From positions 25,099 to 89,098 of the forward strand of contig NZ_JOFL01000023.1 in assembly GCF_000719265.1 (NCBI RefSeq): a stretch of 64,000 nt of DNA, in the 5' to 3' direction. The translations under genes and the position numbers were made by a program. The notes under the pieces were generated by a model. It was given only the letters and a program-made list of their open reading frames with translations, was not told the origin of the DNA and searched no databases. The DNA comes from Streptomyces roseoverticillatus (lineage in GTDB: Bacteria > Actinomycetota > Actinomycetes > Streptomycetales > Streptomycetaceae). Shown here one piece after another: positions 27,875-38,205 of this stretch; the stretch's first letter is position 1; each line of letters starts with the position of its first letter.

Positions 27875-29152
27875 GTGTCACGAGCTCCCGGGAATGTCCG
27901 GCTGAAATCAGCGCGAGTGGCTGCCGGGTTCGCGTCGCAGCAGGCGCTGGCAGATGCCATCGGCCGAGCCGCGCCCAAGCTGGGGATGCGTGGTGTGACG
28001 GCAGGAGTACGTCAGGTGCGGCGCTGGGAATCAGCCGCTCCACCCTGGCCTCACCCGGACGTCGGCCGTGTCCTCGTGCACCTGCTCCGTCAGCCCCTGG
28101 AGGAGCTGGGTTTCACTCCGCCGTGGGGGCAGTCCGAAACCCGGCCCCCAGACCCCTTGCACCTCGATCCCGTCAATGGTGCGACGACTGCGGCAACCTT
28201 GACGCCGATACCCTCCAGAACAGCGAACATTCTCCACCAGGCCAGCGTCGGCCAGGACTTCGCTGCTATCACCCGGGCACACCGACGCCTGTACTGGTCG
28301 GTGGCACCGGCGACCCTGCACCCGGCAGTGCTCGGCCATGCCCGTCTGGGGTGCGCTCTCCTCTCGGAGACAGCCGGCGGATGCCGAGCCGTTGTCGCGG
28401 CGGCCCTCGCGGAGAGCTACCTCCTCGCCGGGCGCATCGAGTTCTTCGACCTGAGGCAAGCGGACCGGGCGGGCGAGACGCTGCTGCGTGCGCTGCAGGC
28501 GGCCGGTGAGGCGGACGACGCTCTCTTGGGCAGCGCCATCCTCGCGCACACCGCGTTCATTCCCGGCTGGGCCGGACGTAGAGACGACGCGGTCGAGCGC
28601 CTCGTGGCCGCTCGCGCCTACGCTCGCCGTGGCCCGGCGTCGGCGGAGTTCTGGGCATGGCTGGACGCCGTCGAGGCGGAATGCGAAACACGGTGCGGCA
28701 ATCTGCGCACGGCCCTCCACTTGATCAGGCACGGCGAGGACGTGCTGGCGGAGGGATCCGAGGACGCGTCACCACCGTGGATGGACTGGTTCGACGCGAC
28801 ACGACTCGCGGCGTTCAAGGGCAATACCCAGCTGAAGGCAGGGCATCTGCCCCAGGCCCGGGAGACACTGCAATCGGCACTCGATCAGCTGCCTGCCGAA
28901 TCCGCCAAGCAGCGCACGGTGATCCTCGGCGACCTCGCGGCAGCCGAGGCGGCCGCGGGCGATCCGGAGAAGGCATGCGCGTACGCGTGCCAAGCCCTCG
29001 ACCAACTCGGCACGACCTGGTACGCAACGGGCATGGACCGGGTGCGGGACGTACGGCGGTCGCTCGCGGCCTGGCAGCACGAGCCGTGCGTGCGGGGCCT
29101 CGACGACCGGCTGTACTCCTGGGGAGCTACCGTCAGCGCGCTTCGGCGTTGA
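27875..29152 (+). CDS. XRE-type regulator with C-terminal TPR-like region
   Basis: A 425-residue protein. The N-terminal 80 residues form a helix-turn-helix (VAAGFASQQALADAI, later RQVRRWES). The remainder is helical and repeat-like, e.g. GRIEFFDLRQADRAGETLLRALQAAGE and LKAGHLPQARETLQSALDQL. Streptomyces proteins of this build often sit next to DUF6415 genes, as here. GTG 27875 has GGAGG four bases upstream. Four 11-bp direct repeats lie in its promoter region. It ends with a 20-base convergent overlap with the HAD gene. Targets are unknown. Confidence 0.78.
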   Translation: MSRAPGNVRLKSARVAAGFASQQALADAIGRAAPKLGMRGVTAGVRQVRRWESAAPPWPHPDVGRVLVHLLRQPLEELGFTPPWGQSETRPPDPLHLDPVNGATTAATLTPIPSRTANILHQASVGQDFAAITRAHRRLYWSVAPATLHPAVLGHARLGCALLSETAGGCRAVVAAALAESYLLAGRIEFFDLRQADRAGETLLRALQAAGEADDALLGSAILAHTAFIPGWAGRRDDAVERLVAARAYARRGPASAEFWAWLDAVEAECETRCGNLRTALHLIRHGEDVLAEGSEDASPPWMDWFDATRLAAFKGNTQLKAGHLPQARETLQSALDQLPAESAKQRTVILGDLAAAEAAAGDPEKACAYACQALDQLGTTWYATGMDRVRDVRRSLAAWQHEPCVRGLDDRLYSWGATVSALRR

Positions 29153-29795
29153 ACTTCGCAATGCCTTCCACGAGTTCCGTGAGCCGCTCGACCCGGAACG
29201 TGGGAACGTTCTGCGCATCCGGCGTCTGCCACTGGATCGTCGCCCACGGGCCGCGCCGGACGAGAGCCGTGTGCATGCCCGCGGAGACGGCGGGCCGGAT
29301 GTCATTGTCGACGCGGTCACCGACGTACAGGACCTCTTCCGGCCGGAACGGCACGGCCTCGGCGACCCGGACGAAGAACTCCGGGTCCGGCTTGGACGCA
29401 CCCCAGTCGTCGCTCGTCCCGATGAGGTCCACGTCGCCGGTGAACAGCTCACGAAGCAGGCCACCGGCCCGGACGGTCTGATTTCCGGCGATGCCCAGCC
29501 ACAGTCCCGCCGCCCGGAGCTCCCTCAGCGCGGGCCGCACGTCCGGGTACAGATCGTCCTCGCCGAACCATTCGGGCTGCCCGGCCGCCGCGCGGGCCGC
29601 ACGTTGCTCGGCGAGGTCGAAGCCCGGCCGGAACCGCTGGAAGGTCTCGCGGTAGTCGCCTCCCTGCGCGATCACCGCTCCGAACATCGCGGCGAAGGTG
29701 TGCCGCGGCACGCCCAGCCAGTCGGCCCAAGTCCCGTACTCGCGGGTCTCGTCCACGAGGCACTCGCCGACATCGAACACCACTGCGCGAATCAT
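29133..29795 (-). CDS. HAD-superfamily hydrolase
   Basis: A 220-residue haloacid-dehalogenase-fold hydrolase. Motif I reads VVFDVGECLVDE: the nucleophile Asp is present but the second Asp of DxD is Gly, a variant seen in a HAD subgroup. Motif II (IAGNQT), the Lys of motif III (GASKPDPEFF) and motif IV (YVGDRVDNDI) follow. ATG 29795 has no strong ribosome site. It overlaps the XRE-TPR gene by 20 bases at the 3' end and follows the response-regulator stop by 31 bases on the upstream side. The substrate is unknown. Confidence 0.85.
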   Translation of the reverse strand: MIRAVVFDVGECLVDETREYGTWADWLGVPRHTFAAMFGAVIAQGGDYRETFQRFRPGFDLAEQRAARAAAGQPEWFGEDDLYPDVRPALRELRAAGLWLGIAGNQTVRAGGLLRELFTGDVDLIGTSDDWGASKPDPEFFVRVAEAVPFRPEEVLYVGDRVDNDIRPAVSAGMHTALVRRGPWATIQWQTPDAQNVPTFRVERLTELVEGIAKFNAEAR

Positions 29796-29826
29796 GACCG
29801 CAGACTAGAGCACCGCCGGGCCCCGC

Positions 29827-30471
29827 CTACCCCACACCCAAGAACCGCAGCACCGCCAGCACCCGCCGGTGGTCCGCGTCCGCCTTCGGCAGGTCCAGCT
29901 TGGCCAGGATCGAGTTGATGTGCTTGGCGACGGCGCTCTCGCTCACGAACAGCCCCTCCGCGATCCCCGCGTTGGAGCGCCCGGACGCCATCAGCTCCAG
30001 AACCTCCCGCTCGCGCGGCGTGAGCCGGTCGAGTGGATCGCTGTGCCGGCGCAGCAGCAGCTGCGAGACGACCTGCGGGTCGAGCGCGGTGCCGCCGCCC
30101 GCGACGCGCCGCAGGGCGTCGATGAACTCCTCCACGTCGGCGACCCGTTCCTTGAGCAGGTAGCCGACGCCGCGCGTGTCGCCGGAGAGCAGGTCGGCGG
30201 CGTAGCGCTCCTCCACGTACTGGGAGAGCAGCAGTACGGCCGTGTCCGGCCACTGCTGCCGGATGACGAGGGCGGCTCGTACCCCCTCGTCGGTGAAGCC
30301 CGGCGGCATGCGCACGTCGAGGACGACCAGGCCGGGCCGGTGTTCCTCCACCGCGGCCAGCACCGCCTCCGCGTCGCCGGTCTCCGCGACCACGTCGAAC
30401 CCGGCCGTCTCCAGGACCTTCACCAGGCCGATCCGGAGCAGGACGGAATCCTCGGCGATCACGGCGCGCAC
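29827..30471 (-). CDS. NarL/LuxR-family response regulator
   Basis: A 214-residue regulator. The receiver domain begins VIAEDSVLLRIGL, with phospho-acceptor Asp52 in LVVLDVRMPP and the conserved Lys in YLLKERV. The C-terminal LuxR helix-turn-helix is LTPREREVLELMASGRSNAGIAEGLFVSESAVAKHI (about residues 150-186). GTG 30471 lies inside the kinase gene, a 13-base overlap, with GGAG five bases upstream; GTG 30462 is an alternative. It is the partner of the kinase encoded upstream. The regulon is unknown. Confidence 0.93.
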   Translation of the reverse strand: MRAVIAEDSVLLRIGLVKVLETAGFDVVAETGDAEAVLAAVEEHRPGLVVLDVRMPPGFTDEGVRAALVIRQQWPDTAVLLLSQYVEERYAADLLSGDTRGVGYLLKERVADVEEFIDALRRVAGGGTALDPQVVSQLLLRRHSDPLDRLTPREREVLELMASGRSNAGIAEGLFVSESAVAKHINSILAKLDLPKADADHRRVLAVLRFLGVG

Positions 30472-31661
30472 GGCAGCTCCACGGTGACGATGGTCGGGCC
30501 CCCCGCGGGGCTGCTGATCGAGAACGTGCCGTCGACCGACGCGACCCGCTTGGCCAGCCCTGCCAGCCCGGTTCCGCCCGTAGGGTCGGCCCCGCCCACG
30601 CCGTCGTCGGTGACGACGACAAGAAGTATGCCCCCGCGCGTTTCGACGCGGACATCGGCCCGGCCCGCGCGCGCGTGCTTGACGACGTTGGCGAGCGCTT
30701 CGGAGACGACGAAGTAGGCGACGGCCTCGACCGCGGGGGCGGGCCGGACGGGCAGGTCGACCGTCAGCCCGACGGGCAGGGGCGCGCGCTCGGCGATGCC
30801 GGACAGCGCGGCGTCGAGGCCGCGGTCCTCCAGCACGGCGGGGTGCAGGCCGCGGACGAGGTTGCTGAGCTCGGCGATGGCCTCCTTGGCCTCGCGGTGC
30901 GCCTCGTCGATGACCTTGCGGGCGTCCTCGGGCAGGTCCGTGAGCGTCACCTTGGCCAGCCCCAGGTTGACCGCCATCGACACGAGCCGCTGCTGCGCGC
31001 CGTCGTGCAGGTCGCGTTCGATGCGGCGGCGCTCGGCGTCGGCGGCGTCCAGGACGCCGGCGCGGCTCTCGGTGACCTCTTCGACGCGCTGCTCCAGCAG
31101 CTCGGCGCGGCTGGGGCCGAGGCGGCGGACCGCGGCGCGGGTGTCGAGCCGGGCGAGCGTTCGGGAGAGCCAGGCCGCGCCGTAGAGCCCGGCGAGGCCG
31201 GCGGCGGTGAGGTAGCCGGCCTGTACGGCGTAACCCGCCTGCGCCAGGCGCGTCTCGGTCGGCAGTGCCCACACCCAGACGTACGTGGTGGCCGCCACCG
31301 CGGACGCCGCCCACAGCAGCAGCGTCAGCGCGCCGCCCAGCGCGATCAGCGGCCCCGCCGCCAGGTGGTAGCCCAACTGCCGCCACGACCAGGACCGCCC
31401 GGCCACGGGTATCTCCACCCCGAGCCGTGCCCGGAACCGCGCCCGCTGCATCCGGGTCAGCAGGGGGCAGCCGGCGGCGAGGACGGCCACCATCGCCACC
31501 ACGGCCACCAGACAGCTCGACGCCTTCGTCGGCCCGCCGTCCAGCCACGGCACCGCCATGACGACGAGCGCGCCGCACTGGACGAGCACGCCGGTGGCGA
31601 GAAGGGCGACGGCACGCCCGGCCCCGTCGAAGGGGCCCCTGAGAAAGGTGGGGATTCGCAT
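30459..31661 (-). CDS. Two-component sensor histidine kinase (HisKA_3)
   Basis: A 400-residue membrane kinase. Four to six hydrophobic helices lie in the first 180 residues, with two pairs separated by a basic loop. The phospho-acceptor helix ERRRIERDLHDGAQQRL and the ATPase boxes SEALANVVKHA and DDGVGGADPTGGTGLAGL follow. ATG 31661 (GTG 31667 upstream) has no ribosome site, so translation may be leaderless. The 3' end overlaps the response regulator start. No sensor domain outside the membrane is evident, so the signal is probably sensed in or at the membrane. Confidence 0.92.
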   Translation of the reverse strand: MRIPTFLRGPFDGAGRAVALLATGVLVQCGALVVMAVPWLDGGPTKASSCLVAVVAMVAVLAAGCPLLTRMQRARFRARLGVEIPVAGRSWSWRQLGYHLAAGPLIALGGALTLLLWAASAVAATTYVWVWALPTETRLAQAGYAVQAGYLTAAGLAGLYGAAWLSRTLARLDTRAAVRRLGPSRAELLEQRVEEVTESRAGVLDAADAERRRIERDLHDGAQQRLVSMAVNLGLAKVTLTDLPEDARKVIDEAHREAKEAIAELSNLVRGLHPAVLEDRGLDAALSGIAERAPLPVGLTVDLPVRPAPAVEAVAYFVVSEALANVVKHARAGRADVRVETRGGILLVVVTDDGVGGADPTGGTGLAGLAKRVASVDGTFSISSPAGGPTIVTVELPCAP

Positions 31662-31828
31662 GGTCACACGGTAAGTGCGCAGGTCAGGGCGGGCGATGGT
31701 ACTGGTGTCCGGCTCGTTGGTACAGCCAGTGCCACCATCGGATGAACGTGCGAGGGGAATTGCCCTGCCGGGCCGTCCGGCTCACCACGCTGAGTGTCTG
31801 ACCGCGCACACAGCCAAGGAGGCGCATC

Positions 31829-32443
31829 ATGGCAGTCATGGTCGAGACACCACCGCCGCCGCAACTGATAGTCCGAGGCCCGGGGCTACCGGGGGACTTC
31901 GAAGAGCTCTGCACGATTCTCGAGAAGATCAACGATGATCTCCCGGACGGCTACTACCCGGAGATCATCGGGGGGCAGGTCGTCGTGTCACCTTGGTCCA
32001 GGTCCTTCTACGACCTCATCCTCGATGAGCTCGTCGACCAACTGGGTCCACACGTACCCAAGGGACATCGGGCACGGGCATACCCCAGCCTCTACAAGTT
32101 CGCCGACCACGACGGCGCCTTCGGCCCCGACTTCCACGTCGCGGAGTCCGCCGCACTGCGGACGGACAGCATCTACAGGCCCGGCGACGCGTTGTCGCTC
32201 GTCGCCGAACTGACGTCCCCTTCGACGGCCGACGCCGACCGCAAGGAAAAGGTCGAGGTCTACGGCAGGGCTGACGTGCCTGTCTACGTGCTCGTCGACA
32301 TGCTGAAGGGCGTTGTCATCGTGCACTCCGATCCGTCGGACCACGGCTACCGCACGATCACACAGATCGAATTCGGCGGAACGGTGCATATCCCCGCCCC
32401 CTTCGACTGCAAGCTCGACACAACCGGCTGGGAGCAGATCTGA
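31829..32443 (+). CDS. Uma2-family nuclease-fold protein
   Basis: A 204-residue Uma2 (DUF820) protein with a PD-(D/E)xK-like fold. The core is visible as FGPDFHVAES, then LVAELTSPSTADADRKEKVEVYGRADVPVYVLVD, which supplies the Asp, Glu and Lys of the site. ATG 31829 has AAGGAGG seven bases upstream. It stands alone between the histidine kinase and glyS. Uma2 proteins are abundant in Streptomyces and cyanobacteria; no substrate is established and nuclease activity is inferred from the fold. Confidence 0.88.
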   Translation: MAVMVETPPPPQLIVRGPGLPGDFEELCTILEKINDDLPDGYYPEIIGGQVVVSPWSRSFYDLILDELVDQLGPHVPKGHRARAYPSLYKFADHDGAFGPDFHVAESAALRTDSIYRPGDALSLVAELTSPSTADADRKEKVEVYGRADVPVYVLVDMLKGVVIVHSDPSDHGYRTITQIEFGGTVHIPAPFDCKLDTTGWEQI

Positions 32444-32459
32444 CCCTCGCAGCAAACCG

Positions 32460-32496
32460 AAGGCCCCGGCCCCCGCAGCGCGGGACCCGGGGCCTT
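32460..32496. terminator. Terminator between Uma2 gene and glyS
   Basis: AAGGCCCCGG (32460-32469) pairs with CCGGGGCCTT (32487-32496) across a 17-base loop, between convergent genes, and can serve both. Confidence 0.75.
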
Positions 32497-32515
32497 CAGC
32501 CGTTACGGAACGACG

Positions 32516-33898
<1,383 letters not shown>

Positions 33899-34048
33899 GG
33901 TGCTCTCTTCATTGCGACGACGAACAGCGAATGATTCAGGTTACCGGCGCTGCACCCCCTCTCATCAAATCGGCTCTGGCCTTGGCTTGACCACGTCCTT
34001 CCGCGGCCCGCCCCGGACCCCTCTTTGGACCTTTTTGAGAGCCTCTTG

Positions 34049-34086
34049 TTGACAATCGTTTCCATCTTTGTTGAAAATGAGTGTCA
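34049..34086 (+). promoter_or_regulatory. znu promoter with two Zur-box-like sites, leaderless start
   Basis: A -35 TTGACA (34049-34054), an 18-base spacer and a -10-like GAAAAT (34073-34078) would place transcription start at about the znuA ATG (34086). Box 1 TGACAATCGTTTCCA (34050-34064) and box 2 TGAAAATGAGTGTCA (34072-34086) both resemble the actinobacterial Zur box TGAAAATGATTTTCA. They are 22 bases apart centre to centre and cover the -35 and -10, so zinc-bound Zur would block the promoter. Confidence 0.7.
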
Positions 34087-35072
34087 TGAACGTAAGCCGT
34101 CTCCGTCCCGCCCGCGCCTCCCGAATACGCACCACCGCCGTCGCCGCGGCCGCCGCTCTGGGGCTGCTCGCCCTCTCCGCCTGCTCCTCGGCGGACGAGG
34201 CCGGGAAGGCGGAGGACGGCAAGCTCGCCGTAGTGGCGTCGTTCTACCCCATGCAGTACCTCGCCGAGCAGATCGGCGGCGACCACGTCAGCGTGACCAG
34301 CCTGACGAAGCCCGGCGTCGAGCCGCACGACCTGGAGCTCAAGCCCAAGCAGATCGGCTCCCTCGCCGACGCGGGCGCGATCGTCTACCTCAAGGGCGTC
34401 CAGCCCGCCGTCGACGAGGCGATCAAGCAGTCCAAGAACAAGCACGCCGTGGACATGGCCTCCCTCACCTCGCTGGAGGAGCACGGCACCGAGGTCGACG
34501 GCCACCACCACACCACGGGCGACAACCACTCGCACTCCGAGCACGAGGGCGGCACCGACCCCCACATCTGGCTCGATCCCGTGAAGTACGCCGAGGCCGC
34601 CCAGGGCGTCGCGAAGACCCTCTCGGAGGCGGACCCGGACCACAAGGGCGACTATGAGAAGAACGCCGCCGCCCTGGCGAAGAAGCTCGGCGCCCTCGAC
34701 GCGAAGTTCAAGGACGGGCTGAAGAACCGCGCCTCGGACACCTTCATCACCACCCACGCGGCCTTCGGCTACCTGGCCGAGCGCTACGGCCTCACCGAGG
34801 AGGCCATCAGCGGCCTCGACCCCGAGTCCGAGCCGAGCGCCGCCCGCATCAAGGACCTGCACGCGCTCGCCGAGGAGCACCACGTCTCGACGATCTTCTT
34901 CGAGACGCTCGCCAACCCGGCGACCGCGAAGACGCTGGCCAAGGACCTCAAGCTGAAGACCGACGTCCTGGACCCGATCGAGGGCATCACGGACGAGTCC
35001 AGGGGCCACGACTACGTCGAGGTCATGGAGGCCAACCTGGCCGCCCTGCAGAAGGCGCTAGGCACCAAGTGA
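34086..35072 (+). CDS. znuA: Zinc ABC transporter substrate-binding lipoprotein
   Basis: A 328-residue cluster A-I metal-binding protein. The signal peptide ends in the lipobox LSAC. The metal-ligand histidines lie in KPGVEPHDLEL, DPHIWLDP and FITTHAAFGYL, and the fourth acidic ligand region is near the C-terminus. A His-rich loop (HHHTTGDNHSHSEHE) between the first two is characteristic of zinc rather than manganese binders. ATG 34086 coincides with the predicted transcription start. It captures zinc outside the cell for ZnuB/ZnuC. Confidence 0.95.
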   Translation: MNVSRLRPARASRIRTTAVAAAAALGLLALSACSSADEAGKAEDGKLAVVASFYPMQYLAEQIGGDHVSVTSLTKPGVEPHDLELKPKQIGSLADAGAIVYLKGVQPAVDEAIKQSKNKHAVDMASLTSLEEHGTEVDGHHHTTGDNHSHSEHEGGTDPHIWLDPVKYAEAAQGVAKTLSEADPDHKGDYEKNAAALAKKLGALDAKFKDGLKNRASDTFITTHAAFGYLAERYGLTEEAISGLDPESEPSAARIKDLHALAEEHHVSTIFFETLANPATAKTLAKDLKLKTDVLDPIEGITDESRGHDYVEVMEANLAALQKALGTK

Positions 35073-35092
35073 GCGTCTCGGAGGAGATCACC

Positions 35093-35860
35093 ATGGAGCA
35101 GCCCGTCATATCCCTGCGGGGCGCCGGCGCGAGCCTCGGCGGCCGCCCCGTCCTGCGCGGCGTGGACCTGGCCGTGCACCCCGGCGAGGTCGTCGCCCTG
35201 CTCGGCGCCAACGGCTCGGGCAAGTCCACCGCCGTGCGCAGCATCGTCGGCCAGGTGCCGCTCACCGGCGGCGAGCTGGAGCTCTTCGGCACCCCGCAGC
35301 GCCGCTTCCGCGACTGGGCCCGCGTCGGCTACGTCCCGCAGCGCACCACCGCCGCCGGCGGCGTGCCCGCGACCGTCCGCGAGGTCGTCTCGTCCGGGCG
35401 GCTCGCCCGCACCCGGTTCGGGATGATGCGCAGGGCCGACAAGGAGGCGGTCATACGCGCCCTGGAGCTCGTCGGCATGGCGGACCGGCTCGGCGACCCG
35501 GTGGACGCGCTCTCCGGCGGCCAGCACCAGCGGGTGCTCATCGCCCGTGCCCTGGCCGGCGAACCCGAACTGCTGATCATGGACGAGCCGATGGCCGGCG
35601 TGGACCTCGCGAGCCAGGAGGTGCTCGCCGACGCCCTGCGCGCCCAGGTCGCCCGCGGCACCACGGTCCTGCTCGTGCTGCACGAGCTCGGCCCGCTGGA
35701 GCCGCTCATCGACCGCGCGGTCGTCCTGCGCGACGGCTGCGTCGTCCACGACGGACCGCCGCCGGAGGCCGTGGGCCAGCACGCGCTCCCCGGACACGAC
35801 CATGTACACCCGCACGCCGGCCCGGCTGCGGAACCGATACGGACAGGGCTGCTGACCTGA
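35093..35860 (+). CDS. znuC: Zinc ABC transporter ATP-binding protein
   Basis: A 255-residue ABC ATPase. Walker A is GANGSGKST, the signature is LSGGQHQRV, Walker B is LLIMDEP and the switch His is in LVLHELG. The histidine-containing tail (HDHVHPHAG) is common in zinc exporters and importers. ATG 35093 has GGAGGAG seven bases upstream and is preferred; a GTG at 35069 that overlaps the znuA stop is an alternative. It energises the ZnuB permease. Confidence 0.95.
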   Translation: MEQPVISLRGAGASLGGRPVLRGVDLAVHPGEVVALLGANGSGKSTAVRSIVGQVPLTGGELELFGTPQRRFRDWARVGYVPQRTTAAGGVPATVREVVSSGRLARTRFGMMRRADKEAVIRALELVGMADRLGDPVDALSGGQHQRVLIARALAGEPELLIMDEPMAGVDLASQEVLADALRAQVARGTTVLLVLHELGPLEPLIDRAVVLRDGCVVHDGPPPEAVGQHALPGHDHVHPHAGPAAEPIRTGLLT

Positions 35861-36750
35861 TGGACATCCTCGACCACGCCTTCATGCAGCGGGCGCTGCT
35901 CGCGGCGCTCCTCGTCGGCGTCACCGCGCCCGCCATCGGCACCTACCTCGTCCAGCGCCGCCAGGCCCTCATGGGCGACGGCCTCGGGCACGTGGCCCTC
36001 ACCGGCGTCGGCCTCGGCTTCCTGCTGAACTCCAGCCCCGTGTGGATGGCCACGGCCGTGTGCATCGTCGGCGCCGTCGTCATGGAGCTGATCCGCTGGT
36101 ACGGGCGGACGCGCGGCGACATCGCCCTCGCCATGCTCTTCTACGGCGGCATGGCCGGCGGCGTGATGCTGATGAACCTCTCCGACACCGGCTCCAGCGC
36201 CAACCTGAGCAGCTACCTCTTCGGATCGATCGCCACGGTCTCGGAGGAGGACATCGTCGCGATCTGCGTCCTGGCCGCTTTTGTGATCCTCACCACGGTC
36301 GGGCTGCGCCGCCAGCTCTTCGCCATCTGCCAGGACGAGGAGTTCGCGCGCGTCACCGGCCTGCCGGTGCGGATGCTGAACCTGCTCGTGGCCGTCACCG
36401 CCGCTGTCACCGTCACCGTCGCCATGCGCGTCGTGGGCCTGCTGCTCGTCAGCGCCCTGATGGTGATCCCGGTGGCCGCCTCGCAGCAGATCGCCCGCAG
36501 TTTCAAGGCGACCTTCGCCCTCGCGGTCGGCATCGGCGTCACGGTGACGGTGTCCGGCACCGCCACGTCCTACTACGCCGACGTGCCGTCCGGCGCGACC
36601 ATCGTGCTCATCGCCATCGGCCTCTTCGGCGTCCTCACGGCGCTCGCCACGCCCCTGGCGAAGCGGCGGGCGGGGAAGGCGGTCGCCGCGGCGGAGTGCA
36701 CCCTGGACGCGCCCGGGGAGCGCACGGCGGCGGACGACGTCAGGGTCTGA
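35860..36750 (+). CDS. znuB: Zinc ABC transporter permease
   Basis: A 296-residue ABC-3 family permease with about eight helices. Typical stretches are RRQALMGDGLGHVALTGVGLGFLL and MRVVGLLLVSALMVIPVAASQQIARSF. The ATG at 35860 overlaps the znuC stop by one base (TGATG), so the two are coupled. It forms the zinc channel with ZnuC. The zur gene follows about 100 bases later on the same strand. Confidence 0.95.
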   Translation: MDILDHAFMQRALLAALLVGVTAPAIGTYLVQRRQALMGDGLGHVALTGVGLGFLLNSSPVWMATAVCIVGAVVMELIRWYGRTRGDIALAMLFYGGMAGGVMLMNLSDTGSSANLSSYLFGSIATVSEEDIVAICVLAAFVILTTVGLRRQLFAICQDEEFARVTGLPVRMLNLLVAVTAAVTVTVAMRVVGLLLVSALMVIPVAASQQIARSFKATFALAVGIGVTVTVSGTATSYYADVPSGATIVLIAIGLFGVLTALATPLAKRRAGKAVAAAECTLDAPGERTAADDVRV

Positions 36751-36855
36751 CGCCCGCCCGGGCCCGCCGGGGCTTGCCCACCCGCTCTCGCGAACTGGCA
36801 CAATTGCCGTGCGACATGTGCGGATGGGTGTTCATGCGAGCTGGAGGAGGCAACT

Positions 36856-37266
36856 GTGGCGACGGCGGGTCCCCCCGTACGCGGCCGGTCCACCAAGCAG
36901 CGGGCAGCGGTGGCGGCCGCGCTCGACGAGGTGGACGAGTTCCGTAGCGCGCAAGAGCTCCACGACATGCTCAAGCACCGCGGCGCGTCGGTCGGCCTGA
37001 CCACGGTCTACCGCACGCTGCAGTCCCTCGCCGACGCGGGCGAGGTCGACGTGCTGCGCACCAGCGAGGGCGAGGCGGTCTACCGCCGCTGCTCCAGCGG
37101 GCACCACCACCACCTGGTCTGCCGGCTGTGCGGCAAGGCCGTCGAGGTGGAGGGCCCCGCCGTCGAGAAGTGGGCGGACTCCATCGCGGAGGAGCACGGC
37201 TTCGTGGACGTCGCGCACACGATCGAGATCTTCGGCACGTGCGGGGACTGCGCCGCGAAGCGCTGA
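36856..37266 (+). CDS. zur: Zinc uptake regulator Zur (Fur family)
   Basis: A 136-residue zinc-dependent repressor. The N-terminal winged helix includes VGLTTVYRTLQSLADAGEVDVLR. The metal sites are visible as HHHHLVCRLCG and the C-terminal CGDC, with the two CxxC pairs of the structural zinc site. GTG 36856 has GGAGGAGG ahead of it. It follows znuB and is probably co-transcribed with, or close to, the znu genes it represses through the two boxes at 34050-34086. Confidence 0.96.
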   Translation: MATAGPPVRGRSTKQRAAVAAALDEVDEFRSAQELHDMLKHRGASVGLTTVYRTLQSLADAGEVDVLRTSEGEAVYRRCSSGHHHHLVCRLCGKAVEVEGPAVEKWADSIAEEHGFVDVAHTIEIFGTCGDCAAKR

Positions 37267-37274
37267 CGCTTTCA

Positions 37275-37311
37275 CGTGAAGGGCCCCGGGCGATGCCCGG
37301 GGCCCTTCACG
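37275..37311. terminator. 17-bp perfect terminator hairpin, zur/uppS
   Basis: CGTGAAGGGCCCCGGGC (37275-37291) and its complement (37295-37311) form a perfect 17-bp stem with a three-base loop, between convergent zur and uppS. It begins eight bases after the zur stop and can terminate transcripts from both sides. Confidence 0.88.
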
Positions 37312-37353
37312 CGTTCCGCGCCGACGCGCCGGCCGGTCCCCCGGCCGGCGATG

Positions 37354-38175
37354 TCAAGCGCCGCCGTCCTCCACCGCGTTCGGGATCGCGCCGCCGAACC
37401 GGCGGTCCCGCTGGGCGTACTCCAGGCAGGCGTTCCACAGGTGGCGGCGGTCGAAGTCCGGCCACAGCACGTCCTGGAAGACCATCTCGGCGTACGCGCT
37501 CTGCCAGATCAGGTAGTTGGAGGTGCGCTGCTCGCCCGAGGGCCGCAGGAACAGGTCCACGTCCGGCATGTCCGGGTAGTAGAGGTACTTCGCGAAGGTC
37601 TTCTCGGTGACCTTGGACGGGTCGAGGCGGCCCGCCCGCACGTCCTCCGCCAGCGCCTGCGCCGCGTCCGCGATCTCCGCGCGCCCGCCGTAGTTCATGC
37701 AGAAGTACAGCGTGAGCTTGTCGTTGCCCTTGGTCTGCTCCTGGGCGATCTGGAGCTCCTTGGCGACCGAGCGCCACAGCTTGGGCATGCGGCCCACCCA
37801 GCGCACCCGGATGCCGAGCTCGTCGAGCTGGTCGCGGGTCTTGCGGATGAAGTCGCGGTTGAAGTTCATCAGGAAGCGCACCTCGTCCGGCGAGCGCCGC
37901 CAGTTCTCGGTGGAGAAGGCGTAGAGGGAGATGCTCCCGACACCCATCTCGATCGCGCCCTGCAGCACGTCCAGCACGCGCTCGGCGCCGACCTTGTGGC
38001 CCTCGGTGCGCGGCAGCCCGCGCTCCTTGGCCCAGCGGCCGTTGCCGTCCATGACGATCGCCACGTGCCCGGGGACCAGCTCGCCGGGGATCTTCGGCGG
38101 CCGCGCCCCGGTCGGGTGCGGGTCGGGTGTGCGGTACTCGCGTCGGGAACGGCCCAGAATCCCGCGTCGTGCCAT
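37354..38175 (-). CDS. uppS: Isoprenyl transferase (undecaprenyl diphosphate synthase)
   Basis: A 273-residue cis-prenyltransferase that makes the polyprenyl carrier lipid for cell-wall synthesis. The catalytic Asp43 is in [22 protein letters not shown] and the C-terminal [18 protein letters not shown] are also diagnostic. ATG 38175 has AAGGAG eleven bases upstream; a GTG at 38184 is closer to the site. It follows recO by 30 bases on the same strand, so the two are probably co-transcribed. Confidence 0.95.
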   Translation of the reverse strand: MARRGILGRSRREYRTPDPHPTGARPPKIPGELVPGHVAIVMDGNGRWAKERGLPRTEGHKVGAERVLDVLQGAIEMGVGSISLYAFSTENWRRSPDEVRFLMNFNRDFIRKTRDQLDELGIRVRWVGRMPKLWRSVAKELQIAQEQTKGNDKLTLYFCMNYGGRAEIADAAQALAEDVRAGRLDPSKVTEKTFAKYLYYPDMPDVDLFLRPSGEQRTSNYLIWQSAYAEMVFQDVLWPDFDRRHLWNACLEYAQRDRRFGGAIPNAVEDGGA

Positions 38176-38205
38176 GCGTGCCACTACTCCTTGGTCCCTG
38201 TTTCC

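Noticed and set aside
27330-29152. Part of a natural-product gene cluster because of the DUF6415 link
   Set aside because: No biosynthetic enzyme is nearby; the flanks are a TetR gene and a HAD hydrolase.
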